From: an uncultured Gammaproteobacteria bacterium
Lineage (GTDB): Bacteria; Pseudomonadota; Gammaproteobacteria; PS1; Pseudothioglobaceae
Assembly (NCBI GenBank): GCA_902511025.1
Contig: CABXDP010000003.1
Coordinates: forward strand, 1 to 63,503
Length of the DNA stretch: 63,503 nucleotides
Direction: 5' to 3'
Shown: in pieces, positions 1-9,349 of the stretch
How the letters are laid out: each line of letters starts with the position of its first letter
Numbering within the stretch: position 1 is the first letter of the stretch
Translations under genes and position numbers: made by a program
The notes under the pieces: model-generated
What the model saw: the letters and a program-made list of their open reading frames with translations, nothing else
The model's database searches: none
Told to the model about the DNA's origin: nothing

Positions 1-750
1 ACGGGATATGAGGAGGCCGCTGCCCAGGGATTGCTTGCAGGAATAAACGCTGCTCTCCAGGTTCAAGAAAAGAATGCATGGATTCCTAAGAGAGATGAGT
101 CCTATATTGGAGTCATGGTTGATGACTTAACGACCAAAGGAGCAACAGAACCATATAGAATGTTTACCTCAAGGGCAGAATACAGACTATTGCTTAGAGA
201 AGACAATGCAGATGAGAGATTAACGCCCCAGGCTAGGGAGTTAGGGCTTATTGATGACCTTCGCTGGCAGGCTTTTAATGGGAAGTATGAGCAAGTTGCC
301 AATGAAAAGAAACGTTTAAAGTCTTTTTGGATTCAATCTGATGACACTCAAGCGCAAGAGGTTCTGGGAATAAAATTAAATCATGAATATAGCCTTGAAG
401 CTTTGCTTAAAAGACCAAATATCAACTACAAATTGCTAAGTAAGATTGAAAAAGCTAAACCATTTTTAGAAGATAAATTGATTATTGAGCAAGTGGAGAA
501 CCAAATTAAGTATGAGGGCTATATTAAAAGACAGTTAGACGAAATTGAAAAATATCGTAAAAATGAAAATACAAAGCTCTCTTCAAATATTGACTATAAC
601 GAAATTAAAGCACTATCAAATGAAGTGAGACAAAAGCTTAATCAGTTTAAGCCTGAAACAATAGGCCAGGCAAGCAGAATTCAAGGCGTAACTCCTGCAT
701 CAATTTCGATATTACTTGTATTTCTAAAAACTTATAAAACGCATTCGTGA
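1..750 (+). CDS. mnmG: tRNA uridine-5-carboxymethylaminomethyl modification enzyme MnmG/GidA, C-terminal part (truncated by window start)
   Basis: Frame open from base 1 ([19 protein letters not shown]...), [18 protein letters not shown] and C-terminal [15 protein letters not shown] typical of MnmG; followed by rsmG. Confidence 0.95.
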   Translation, partial: TGYEEAAAQGLLAGINAALQVQEKNAWIPKRDESYIGVMVDDLTTKGATEPYRMFTSRAEYRLLLREDNADERLTPQARELGLIDDLRWQAFNGKYEQVANEKKRLKSFWIQSDDTQAQEVLGIKLNHEYSLEALLKRPNINYKLLSKIEKAKPFLEDKLIIEQVENQIKYEGYIKRQLDEIEKYRKNENTKLSSNIDYNEIKALSNEVRQKLNQFKPETIGQASRIQGVTPASISILLVFLKTYKTHS

Positions 751-1358
751 GTGAACTAGAAAGGTTGCTTTGTGAGGGTGCAGAGCTTATGGATATATCT
801 CTTTCAGATTATCAAGTTGATCAACTCCTAGCCTATCATAAGCTTATTGAAAAATGGAATCAGGTTTATAATCTTAGTGCAATACGCGACCCCATTGAAT
901 CAATTAAAAAGCATTTTTTAGATAGTCTCTCAATAGTAAATTTTATTCAGCCTGGACTGCTACTAGATGTTGGCTCTGGTGCTGGTTTACCTGGAATTGT
1001 TATCGCAATTATGAAACCAAAAACTAAAGTATTTACAATCGATAGTGTTGGAAAAAAATGCCGCTTTATGCAGACAGTAAAAACAGAGTTATCATTGGAA
1101 AACTTAACCGTAGTCAATAACAGAGTTGAAAATTTTAACTATGAAGAGCCATTTCAGCAAATAGTATCAAGGGCTTTTTCTTCTGGGGTTGATACAATTG
1201 AAAAAACTCGGCACTTGATTTCCAGTAATGGACGTTATTTGCTTATGAAGGGTGATAATATTGAACAAGAAAATCTTAAGAATTTCAGCTCTATAATTCA
1301 TTCCTTAAAGGTTCCATTTGTCTCAGATAAGAGATCACTTTTAGAAATTAATATATAA
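747..1358 (+). CDS. rsmG: 16S rRNA (guanine527-N7)-methyltransferase RsmG
   Basis: [21 protein letters not shown] and [20 protein letters not shown] motif; overlaps mnmG end. Confidence 0.95.
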   Translation: MSELERLLCEGAELMDISLSDYQVDQLLAYHKLIEKWNQVYNLSAIRDPIESIKKHFLDSLSIVNFIQPGLLLDVGSGAGLPGIVIAIMKPKTKVFTIDSVGKKCRFMQTVKTELSLENLTVVNNRVENFNYEEPFQQIVSRAFSSGVDTIEKTRHLISSNGRYLLMKGDNIEQENLKNFSSIIHSLKVPFVSDKRSLLEINI

Positions 1359-1365
1359 TTTTGAT

Positions 1366-2136
1366 ATGCAAATAGTTGATTCTCATTGCCATATTGATCG
1401 TGTAGACCTTAACGCATTTGGCGGAAGTATTGAGTCAATGCTGAAGCATGCTGGCGACCTTTCAGTGACTAAGTTTCTTTGTGTTTGTATTGATTTAGAG
1501 CATTTTGATGAAGTTCATAACCTATCAAAATCTTACCCAAACATCTACTGTTCCGTTGGTGTTCATCCAACAGAGGTAGATGGCAAAGACCCATCTGTAG
1601 AAGAACTCCTAGGGTTTGCTAATAGTGAAACTGTCATTGCTATTGGTGAGACAGGTTTAGATTATTTTCATGTGAGAAAGAATGAGGCTGATTGGCAGAG
1701 AGAGAGATTTAGAAGACATATTGCCGCATCTAATAAGTCAGGGAAGCCAATGATTATTCATATGAGAGATTCAAAAGATGACACAATAGATATTCTATCT
1801 AGTGAGAAAGCAGAAAAAGGGGTTATGCATTGCTTCGCTGAGGATTTAGAGACTGCTAAAGCGGCTCTAGATTTAGGGTTCTACATTTCTTTTTCTGGCA
1901 TTCTGACCTTTAAAAGTGCCCAAGAATTAAGGGAAGTGGCAAAACAAATTCCAGATGATCGAATTTTGATAGAAACAGATTCTCCTTACCTAACACCTGT
2001 CCCATACAGGGGTAAGCCAAATAGTCCAGCTTACACTTATTATGTTGCTGAAAAGCTTGCTGAGATTCGTAATACAACTATTGGCGAGATTGCAAAATTA
2101 ACAACTCAAAATTTCAATCAGTTGTTCTTCTCTTGA
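1366..2136 (+). CDS. TatD family metal-dependent hydrolase
   Basis: VDSHCHID, GETGLDYF, HMRDS, ETDSPYL motifs. Confidence 0.93.
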   Translation: MQIVDSHCHIDRVDLNAFGGSIESMLKHAGDLSVTKFLCVCIDLEHFDEVHNLSKSYPNIYCSVGVHPTEVDGKDPSVEELLGFANSETVIAIGETGLDYFHVRKNEADWQRERFRRHIAASNKSGKPMIIHMRDSKDDTIDILSSEKAEKGVMHCFAEDLETAKAALDLGFYISFSGILTFKSAQELREVAKQIPDDRILIETDSPYLTPVPYRGKPNSPAYTYYVAEKLAEIRNTTIGEIAKLTTQNFNQLFFS

Positions 2137-2140
2137 GTTT

Positions 2141-3064
2141 ATGACTATCCATGATGCTCCTAGATTTGTAACTGTTGATGACTTTTCTGTGGGTCAAAGA
2201 CTTGATAATTATTTAATTAAGCAACTCAAGGGTGTTCCCAGATCCAGAATTTATCGTATCATTCGAAAGGGCGAGGTTAGAGTAAATAAAGGCAGAAAGA
2301 AAGCTGATTATAAGCTTAAAGCTGAGGATTTAATTCGAATACCACCCATACGAACTTCAACTGAAAAAGAGATTAAGCCTTCACAAGGCTTGTTAAAGAC
2401 ACTTGAGAATTCGGTGCTTTATGAGGACAAGGGATTGCTAATAATTAATAAAATCCATGGCATGGCAGTTCATGGTGGAAGTGGGATTAGTGTTGGAATT
2501 ATTGAGGCACTTAAATCACAATACAAGGAACCCATAGAGCTGGTTCACCGGCTCGATCGTTCGACTTCTGGATGCTTGCTTCTTGCAAAAAAAAGATCAG
2601 TACTGAAGTCATTGCATGAGCAGTTAGTTAGTCATCAGTTAGAAAAACGATATACAGCACTTGTCAAAGATACATGGAGCAAGAAAAGGCATACTATTGA
2701 TGCGCCCATTTATCAAAACTCCAGATACAGTGTTATCGATTCAAAAGGAAAGGATTCCCTAAGTCACTTTCATCCCATAAAAAACTTTGAATTAGGTGAG
2801 TTCAATGCATCACTCGTTGAGGTATCGATAGAAACGGGCAGAACCCATCAAATTCGCGTTCATGCAAAGTTTGCTGGCCATCCAGTTGCACAAGATGATA
2901 AGTATGGCGATGCAGCTTTTGATCAATTTATGAAAAAGAAAGGTCTAAATCGTCTATTCTTGCATGCGAAGACACTAACTTTTACAAACCCCTTAACAAA
3001 TGAAATTCAAAAAGTAAGTGCGCCCTTGCCAGCTGATTTAGAAGCATTTCTTAAAAAACTATGA
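2141..3064 (+). CDS. rluC: 23S rRNA pseudouridine synthase RluC
   Basis: S4 domain followed by VHRLDRSTSGCLLLAK catalytic motif. Confidence 0.9.
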   Translation: MTIHDAPRFVTVDDFSVGQRLDNYLIKQLKGVPRSRIYRIIRKGEVRVNKGRKKADYKLKAEDLIRIPPIRTSTEKEIKPSQGLLKTLENSVLYEDKGLLIINKIHGMAVHGGSGISVGIIEALKSQYKEPIELVHRLDRSTSGCLLLAKKRSVLKSLHEQLVSHQLEKRYTALVKDTWSKKRHTIDAPIYQNSRYSVIDSKGKDSLSHFHPIKNFELGEFNASLVEVSIETGRTHQIRVHAKFAGHPVAQDDKYGDAAFDQFMKKKGLNRLFLHAKTLTFTNPLTNEIQKVSAPLPADLEAFLKKL

Positions 3065-3903
3065 ATGCATACATACGACTGATGAGACTAGATAAGCCTA
3101 TTGGCTCATTATTGCTCTTATGGCCAACCTATTGGGCGCTATTCCTGAGTGCAGATGGATGGCCAGACTTGGATTTGTTGATTATTTTTACACTAGGAGT
3201 TGTGGTGATGAGAAGTGCGGGTTGCGTAATTAATGATTATGCTGATCGAGATATTGACAAACATGTCAAAAGAACACGAAACAGACCAATTACATCAGGT
3301 GAGATTTCATCAAGATCTGCATTAACATTATTTATCGTACTTCTACTACTAGCGCTTATTTTAGTTTTACAAACCAACCTATTAACAATACAGCTCTCAT
3401 TAATTGCGGTTAGTTTGGCCGCAATTTATCCGTTTACTAAAAGATGGACTAGCCTGCCACAGCTTGTTTTGGGGGTAGCATTTGGAATGAGCGTTCCTAT
3501 GGCATTTGCCGCACAAACCGAAACCATAGCAATAGAGGCAGGGCTTGTTTTCATTGGGTCCTTAGTCTGGACTCTGATTTACGATACTCTTTATGCAATG
3601 GCTGATCGAGAAGAAGACTTAAAAATCGGTGTAAAGTCGACAGCAATTCTTTTTAAAAAGTATGACCAGATTATCATTACATTCTTACAATTGCTACTTA
3701 TTTTGATATTTTTTGGAATAGGAAATACCTTCAATTTGGGTCAAATTTACTATTTTTCATTAATTATTATTGGTTGCATCATGATTTATCATCAATTTTT
3801 GATGAAAAAACGCCAAAATGACCAGTATTTCAAGGCTTTTATTCATAACAATTACATTGGTATGACTGCATTTGCAGGGATTTTCTTATCTGTGACAATT
3901 TGA
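3061..3903 (+). CDS. ubiA: 4-hydroxybenzoate polyprenyltransferase UbiA
   Basis: NDYADRDIDKHVKRTRNRPI and YDTLYAMADREEDLKIGVKSTAI motifs, polytopic. Confidence 0.95.
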   Translation: MNAYIRLMRLDKPIGSLLLLWPTYWALFLSADGWPDLDLLIIFTLGVVVMRSAGCVINDYADRDIDKHVKRTRNRPITSGEISSRSALTLFIVLLLLALILVLQTNLLTIQLSLIAVSLAAIYPFTKRWTSLPQLVLGVAFGMSVPMAFAAQTETIAIEAGLVFIGSLVWTLIYDTLYAMADREEDLKIGVKSTAILFKKYDQIIITFLQLLLILIFFGIGNTFNLGQIYYFSLIIIGCIMIYHQFLMKKRQNDQYFKAFIHNNYIGMTAFAGIFLSVTI

Positions 3904-3988
3904 AAGCATTTTTTGTTGTTTTTTTGCAACTTTATAGCTATTTATAGTCATTTTTGCTTAATTTTTAGCTTTTTTTCATCAATAAAAC

Positions 3989-4015
3989 TTGACACTCAGT
4001 TTTTGTTACTATAAA
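3989..4015 (+). promoter_or_regulatory. Candidate sigma70-type promoter (TTGACA - 15 bp - TATAAA) for the first microprotein gene
   Basis: TTGACA at 3989-3994 and TATAAA at 4010-4015; same arrangement and spacing before the paralogue. Confidence 0.55.
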
Positions 4016-4024
4016 AAGTGCATC

Positions 4025-4044
4025 AATCGGCAAAGATGCCGGTT
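4025..4044 (+). promoter_or_regulatory. 5'UTR stem-loop AATCGGC-AAAGAT-GCCGGTT
   Basis: 7-bp stem, 6-nt loop; matching element in front of paralogue at 4459-4478. Confidence 0.6.
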
Positions 4045-4070
4045 ATCTTTATAATTAATGGAGAGAAAAT

Positions 4071-4286
4071 ATGTTAAGTAATGTAACTGGTTGGATAAAA
4101 AAATTAACAGAAGCAGGCGTCGGTCTTGTTGGACTTGCAATTGTTGCTCAAGTAATCTTTGGTTCAAGCGTAGCATTCCTTCCTGGTGATGTTATTGCTA
4201 ATCTAATGAGTATTATTGGATCACTTGGAGCTGCTGGCTTAGTTGGTTTGGTCACAGCTGGATTGTTGTACCAAATCCTCAAGTAA
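4071..4286 (+). CDS. 71-aa hydrophobic two-helix microprotein (copy 1), function unknown
   Basis: ATG with GGAGAG ribosome-binding site; ~60% identical by eye to the protein at 4504-4722 with promoter and terminator. Confidence 0.8.
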   Translation: MLSNVTGWIKKLTEAGVGLVGLAIVAQVIFGSSVAFLPGDVIANLMSIIGSLGAAGLVGLVTAGLLYQILK

Positions 4287-4307
4287 ACATTCCATATTAG
4301 CTCAATG

Positions 4308-4336
4308 AAAACCCGCCGCAAGGCGGGTTTTTTTTT
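4308..4336 (+). terminator. Rho-independent terminator of microprotein copy 1
   Basis: AAAACCCGCC-GCAA-GGCGGGTTTT stem with GNRA-type loop followed by T-run. Confidence 0.9.
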
Positions 4337-4422
4337 GTACATTTGAATATTTCTAATGTTGTCTTAAGTCCAATTAATGCAACAGATTGAGCGTTTTTTC
4401 CTATAAATGCAACTTAGAAAAC

Positions 4423-4449
4423 TTGACATAATTATATTGATACTATAAA
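4423..4449 (+). promoter_or_regulatory. Candidate promoter (TTGACA - 15 bp - TATAAA) for microprotein copy 2
   Basis: TTGACA 4423-4428, TATAAA 4444-4449. Confidence 0.55.
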
Positions 4450-4458
4450 AAGTTCATC

Positions 4459-4478
4459 AATCGGTAGTGATGCTGGTT
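4459..4478 (+). promoter_or_regulatory. 5'UTR stem-loop AATCGGT-AGTGAT-GCTGGTT
   Basis: Same stem as 4025-4044, kept by G-U compatible substitutions. Confidence 0.6.
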
Positions 4479-4503
4479 ATCTTTCAATAAATGGAGAGAA
4501 GAT

Positions 4504-4722
4504 ATGTTAGACAAAGTAATTGGTTGGGCAAAAAAATTAACAGAGGCAGGTGTTGCTGTAATCGCACTTGCTGTTGTTGTTCAAATAATCTTTGGCGGTG
4601 ATGCTGCATTCCTTCCTGGCGATGTAACTGGCAGCCTGATTAGTATTATTAGTGAACTTGGCTCTGCCAACTTGGTAGGACTAGTTGCTGCGGGGTTAAT
4701 ATACAAAATCTTTACTAGGTAA
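4504..4722 (+). CDS. 72-aa hydrophobic two-helix microprotein (copy 2), function unknown
   Basis: Paralogue of 4071-4286: shared V.GW.KKLTEAGV...FG...AFLPGDV...LVGLV.AGL.Y.I. Confidence 0.8.
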   Translation: MLDKVIGWAKKLTEAGVAVIALAVVVQIIFGGDAAFLPGDVTGSLISIISELGSANLVGLVAAGLIYKIFTR

Positions 4723-4741
4723 CATAGCATATTAGCTCATT

Positions 4742-4770
4742 AAAAAACCCGCATTTAAGCGGGTTTTTTA
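4742..4770 (+). terminator. Rho-independent terminator of microprotein copy 2
   Basis: AAAAAACCCGC-ATTTAA-GCGGGTTTTTT. Confidence 0.88.
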
Positions 4771-4789
4771 TTATCGAAAGGATTAGAAG

Positions 4790-5605
4790 TTAAATTCCTC
4801 TAAGAAGTTCGTTAATTCCAACTTTTGATCTGGTCTTGGCATCGACCTGTTTAACGATCACAGCGCAATAAAGCGAATAACTGCCATCTGAGGATGGAAG
4901 GTTTCCAGAAACAACAACAGATCCAGCTGGTATTCGACCATAACTTACTTCACCAGTCATCCTATTAAAAATTTTCGTCGATTGGCCAATATAAACACCC
5001 ATTGATATAACTGCCCCTTCTTCAACAATGACACCCTCAACAACTTCAGACCTTGCACCGATGAAGCAATCATCCTCAATTATTGTTGGGCTGGCTTGAA
5101 GAGGCTCTAAAACTCCACCAATACCAACACCACCTGACAAGTGAACATTTTTACCTATTTGAGCGCATGATCCAACTGTTGCCCATGTGTCGACCATTGT
5201 CCCTGAGTCAACATAAGCACCTATATTGACATAAGAAGGCATCAAAACAGTATTGGGAGCAATATATGAGCCTCGTCTCGCTGTCGCTGGAGGTACTACC
5301 CTAACGCCTGATGCTTGAAATTCCTTTTCAGTTGTATCAGCATACTTAGAAGGCACTTTATCAAAGTACTGTGTAAAACCAGAGGGCATAGGAGAATTAT
5401 CTGCAAGTCTAAATGAAAGAAGGACGGCCTTCTTTAACCATTCATTAACCTGCCAATCTCCAACACCTTTTTGTTCTGCAACTCTGACCTTTCCTGAGTC
5501 CAATAAATGTATTACTTCGTTGACAGCATCTTTAACCTCTGCACTAGCACTAGAAGGAGTTAAATGGTTTCTGTCCTCGAAAGCTGATTCAATAATATCT
5601 TTCAT
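4790..5605 (-). CDS. dapD: 2,3,4,5-tetrahydropyridine-2,6-dicarboxylate N-succinyltransferase
   Basis: Left-handed beta-helix hexapeptides; [32 protein letters not shown]. Confidence 0.96.
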   Translation of the reverse strand: MKDIIESAFEDRNHLTPSSASAEVKDAVNEVIHLLDSGKVRVAEQKGVGDWQVNEWLKKAVLLSFRLADNSPMPSGFTQYFDKVPSKYADTTEKEFQASGVRVVPPATARRGSYIAPNTVLMPSYVNIGAYVDSGTMVDTWATVGSCAQIGKNVHLSGGVGIGGVLEPLQASPTIIEDDCFIGARSEVVEGVIVEEGAVISMGVYIGQSTKIFNRMTGEVSYGRIPAGSVVVSGNLPSSDGSYSLYCAVIVKQVDAKTRSKVGINELLRGI

Positions 5606-5661
5606 ATTTATTATTTAAAAAAAAGGGGCAATTATATCATTTACATTAGTTTTGCGATTAT

Positions 5662-6381
5662 CTAATGTTCATGATGATGGTTGTGATGATGTTCATAAGT
5701 GGCCATTAACTCATGGATTTGATCTGCAAAAAGGTCATTAAATTTTTCATCTTTTAATATTGATTCTGGAAGACCCTCACAGCAGATGTGATGATATAAA
5801 CATAAAACTTGGGTTGACTCCTTCATGACTCGATGTAGATCATGAGATACCATTAAAACCGCACAATTTTGCTCTTGATGAATATCCTGTATCAGTTTAT
5901 ACAGTTGCATTTGACCATCAACATCTAGATTTTGGGCGGGTTCATCGAGTATCAATACATTCGGTTTATTGAGAAGAGCTCTAGAGAGTAAAACTTTCTG
6001 TAATTCACCACCAGAGAGATTTTTTAGAGGCAAATGAAGCAATTCATTGATACCAGTCAAATCAAAAGTCTGCTGCATAAAAGCTGAATCCAATTTCTGA
6101 TTCAAAGTTAGAAAGTCTTTTACAGATATAGGAATATAAGGATTGGCTGTAAAAGTTTGAGGTGAATAACCAAGCCTGATATCACCTGTGTAAGTGACAT
6201 ATCCCGAGTCCTGTTTAATAACACCCAATAAAATTTTGATTAAAGAGCTTTTTCCTGCTCCATTTGGGCCAATGAGTGTTACAAATTCACCTTGATGAAG
6301 TTTAAAACTGACATCATCAAGAACATTCTTACCATTGTGGCTGAGCGTTATATTATCGAGAGTTATGAGAGCATCCGACAT
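5662..6381 (-). CDS. znuC: Zinc ABC transporter ATP-binding protein, His-rich C-terminus
   Basis: GPNGAGKSS Walker A, LSGGE signature, LILDEPAQNLDV Walker B; EHHHNHHHEH tail. Confidence 0.85.
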   Translation of the reverse strand: MSDALITLDNITLSHNGKNVLDDVSFKLHQGEFVTLIGPNGAGKSSLIKILLGVIKQDSGYVTYTGDIRLGYSPQTFTANPYIPISVKDFLTLNQKLDSAFMQQTFDLTGINELLHLPLKNLSGGELQKVLLSRALLNKPNVLILDEPAQNLDVDGQMQLYKLIQDIHQEQNCAVLMVSHDLHRVMKESTQVLCLYHHICCEGLPESILKDEKFNDLFADQIHELMATYEHHHNHHHEH

Positions 6382-6496
6382 CCATACATTTTATCTAACA
6401 TTTCTTACTTTCAAGCCTAAAATATAGTGTTAGAAGCATTAAATTCAAAAACCAGTTTCTAAGAATTGAATCATAGTTTAGATGTAAAATTTAATT

Positions 6497-9235
6497 ATGA
6501 ATCAACCTCTCATTTTAGTTGACGGAACAGCATTTTTATTCCGCTCTTACTTTTCAACCATCTCTCAAAATCTTACCAATGAAAGTGGTTTTCCGACAGG
6601 CGCCATGTTTGGAGTTGTGAATGCTGTCAAGCACTTGCAAAGAAAATATCAGGGTGCAAAACTAATAATGATTTTCGATGCAAAGGGTACAAACTTTCGT
6701 CATGAAATTTTTCCTGAATACAAGGCAAACAGAAGCCCTGCTCACGATGATCTAATTGTTCAAATTGAACCCTTATATAAAATTATTCGTGCTATGGGGT
6801 TTCACTTCTTATGTGAAGATGATGTTGAGGCAGATGATGTAATTGCCACCTTATCAAAATTTGCAAATGATCAAGGTATTGAAACTATCATTGCCAGTGG
6901 CGACAAAGATCTCTTTCAGCTTGTGGGAGAAAATGTCAAACAATTAGATATGAAGGGAAAGCTTTTTTCAGAGGAAGATGTTAAAGATAAAATGGGGGTA
7001 ATGCCCAATCAAATTCTAGATCTACTTGCTTTGACTGGGGACACTTCTGACAATATCCCGGGTGTGCCAAGTGTTGGCCCAAAGACTGCGGCAAAGTGGC
7101 TTGAACTTTATCAGGACATTGATGGCGTTAAAGCTAACGCAGATATGATTGGTGGCAAGGTTGGAGAAAAGCTAAGAGAATCTTTTGGGTTATTGGACCT
7201 TTCATATCAACTGGTGAAACTTAAATTTGATGTGGAGCTCCCCTTTAATATTCTTGAGGATGAGCCTGGAGAAAATACCCAGGAACTTATAAATCTCTAT
7301 ACAGAGTATGGTTTCTCCATGTGGCTAAAGCAACTGGATAATCCAACCCCCTCTAAAGCTAAAGAGTCACATGAGATTGATAAACAGATTCAGAAGGTTG
7401 AAGCCATTGATTCAAAATTCTCTATGGATGACTATACAAAAGAACTTATTTTGAGTGAAGATGATTTTGAAAGCTTATTGTCAAAACTTCTATCAAGTGA
7501 ATCTTTTGTTTTTGATCTTGAGACTAACAGTCTTGATTATATGGAGGCTCAAATAGTTGGTTTCGTATTTTTAGTGGAAAACAATAGCTACTATTTGCCA
7601 GTTGCTCATGATTATTTGGATGCACCAGCTCAAATGTCAAGATCCAAGGTTTTATCATCTTTAAAACCAATCTTAGAAAGTTCAAAAATTGGCAAAATTG
7701 GGCAAAATTTAAAATATGATGCACATGTTTTAGCAAACATCGATATTAATTTAAATGGAATCAAGGATGACACAATGCTTAAATCCTATTGTTTAGATTC
7801 GGTAGCGAGTCGACATAATATGGATGACCTAGCTCTTCATTATCTAGGTTATGAGACTATCCAGTATTCAGATGTTGCTGGAAGTGGAAAAAAACAACTG
7901 ACATTCAATCAAGTTAATATTGAAGAAGCTATGCCTTATGCATGCGAAGATGTCATTGTCACTAACGAGCTTAATAATTTATTTGAATCTAAATTACAGG
8001 AATTCCCTAAATTGATAGCGTTGTATAGGAGTATCGAGCTCCCTTTAATAAAAGTTATGTTGAAGCTTGAGAGGAATGGTGCTATGTTGGATGAGACGTC
8101 TCTTTTTAATCAACAAAATAAGATTAAAGAAGAGATGATTAAAATTCAAACTGAAGCCTATGAGATTGCTGGAGATGAATTCAATTTAGAGTCACCAAAA
8201 CAAATTCAACAAATTTTATTTAGTGAAGAGGGTTTTGGACTTGAACCTAAAAAGAAGACAGCAAAAGGACAGCCATCAACTAATGAAGAGGCGTTAAAGT
8301 TATTAGATCATCCGCTGGTTGACCTCATCATGTCTTATAGAACCTTAACAAAGTTAAATTCAACTTATTTAGAAGCGCTTCCTAGGCAAATTAATAGAAG
8401 AACTGGGCGTCTTCATACTTCATACCATCAAGCAGTTACAGCAACTGGAAGGTTATCCTCCTCAAAGCCTAATTTTCAAAATATACCAATTAGAACTGAG
8501 CAGGGTGCACAAATTAGATCTGCATTTATCGCTGAAAAAGGGAATGTAATTCTTGCTGCAGACTATTCTCAAATTGAATTAAGAATTATGGCGCACATTT
8601 CAGGAGACCAGAACTTAATCGAGGCATTCAATAATAATCAAGACGTCCACAGCTCAACTGCCTCACAAGTTTTTGGTACTGAAATTTCGATGGTCACCAT
8701 GGATCAGCGCAGAAAAGCTAAGGCTATTAATTTTGGCTTAATCTATGGCATGAGTGCTTTTGGCCTGGCTAAACAAATTGATGTATCTAGGACTGAAGCC
8801 AAGCAATATATTGACGGTTATTTTGAAAACTATCCTGGGGTTTTGAGGTTTATGGAGGAGACAAAAGACAAGGCAAAATCTCAAGGCTATGTCGAAACAG
8901 TCCTTGGCAGGAGGCTTTATCTACCTCAAATAAATTCTAAAAATAAAATGCTTCAACAGCATGCACTAAGGACTGCAATAAATGCGCCTATGCAAGGATC
9001 TTCAGCCGATATTATAAAGAAAGCCATGCTTGATATACATGCTTGGATTGACAAAGAGAATCATCCAATCAAGATGTTCATGCAGGTCCATGATGAGCTT
9101 GTCTTTGAACTTGATGCAAAAATGGCGGAGTTGCACGCAATAGAGATAAAAGCCTTAATGTCGAATGCTCTCAAGTTGAGCATACCGCTCGATGTCGATG
9201 TAGGTGTTGGATCGAACTGGCAAGAGGCTCATTAA
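6497..9235 (+). CDS. polA: DNA polymerase I
   Basis: 5'-3' exonuclease domain, 3'-5' exonuclease DLETNSLD, polymerase motifs DYSQIELR and QVHDELVFE. Confidence 0.98.
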   Translation: MNQPLILVDGTAFLFRSYFSTISQNLTNESGFPTGAMFGVVNAVKHLQRKYQGAKLIMIFDAKGTNFRHEIFPEYKANRSPAHDDLIVQIEPLYKIIRAMGFHFLCEDDVEADDVIATLSKFANDQGIETIIASGDKDLFQLVGENVKQLDMKGKLFSEEDVKDKMGVMPNQILDLLALTGDTSDNIPGVPSVGPKTAAKWLELYQDIDGVKANADMIGGKVGEKLRESFGLLDLSYQLVKLKFDVELPFNILEDEPGENTQELINLYTEYGFSMWLKQLDNPTPSKAKESHEIDKQIQKVEAIDSKFSMDDYTKELILSEDDFESLLSKLLSSESFVFDLETNSLDYMEAQIVGFVFLVENNSYYLPVAHDYLDAPAQMSRSKVLSSLKPILESSKIGKIGQNLKYDAHVLANIDINLNGIKDDTMLKSYCLDSVASRHNMDDLALHYLGYETIQYSDVAGSGKKQLTFNQVNIEEAMPYACEDVIVTNELNNLFESKLQEFPKLIALYRSIELPLIKVMLKLERNGAMLDETSLFNQQNKIKEEMIKIQTEAYEIAGDEFNLESPKQIQQILFSEEGFGLEPKKKTAKGQPSTNEEALKLLDHPLVDLIMSYRTLTKLNSTYLEALPRQINRRTGRLHTSYHQAVTATGRLSSSKPNFQNIPIRTEQGAQIRSAFIAEKGNVILAADYSQIELRIMAHISGDQNLIEAFNNNQDVHSSTASQVFGTEISMVTMDQRRKAKAINFGLIYGMSAFGLAKQIDVSRTEAKQYIDGYFENYPGVLRFMEETKDKAKSQGYVETVLGRRLYLPQINSKNKMLQQHALRTAINAPMQGSSADIIKKAMLDIHAWIDKENHPIKMFMQVHDELVFELDAKMAELHAIEIKALMSNALKLSIPLDVDVGVGSNWQEAH

Positions 9236-9349
9236 TTCGAATGTTGGTGAATTCATCTAGGTGTCAAAAGTATAATTTGGTGATGGGTTTGCATTCATAT
9301 AAATTAAAATAACTTCCTGAATTGAATAAGAAATCACTAGCTGGGCTAT

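Noticed and set aside
4148-4342. 64-aa minus-strand ORF overlapping microprotein copy 1 and its terminator
   Set aside because: Runs through the terminator hairpin, has no equivalent at copy 2; considered chance.
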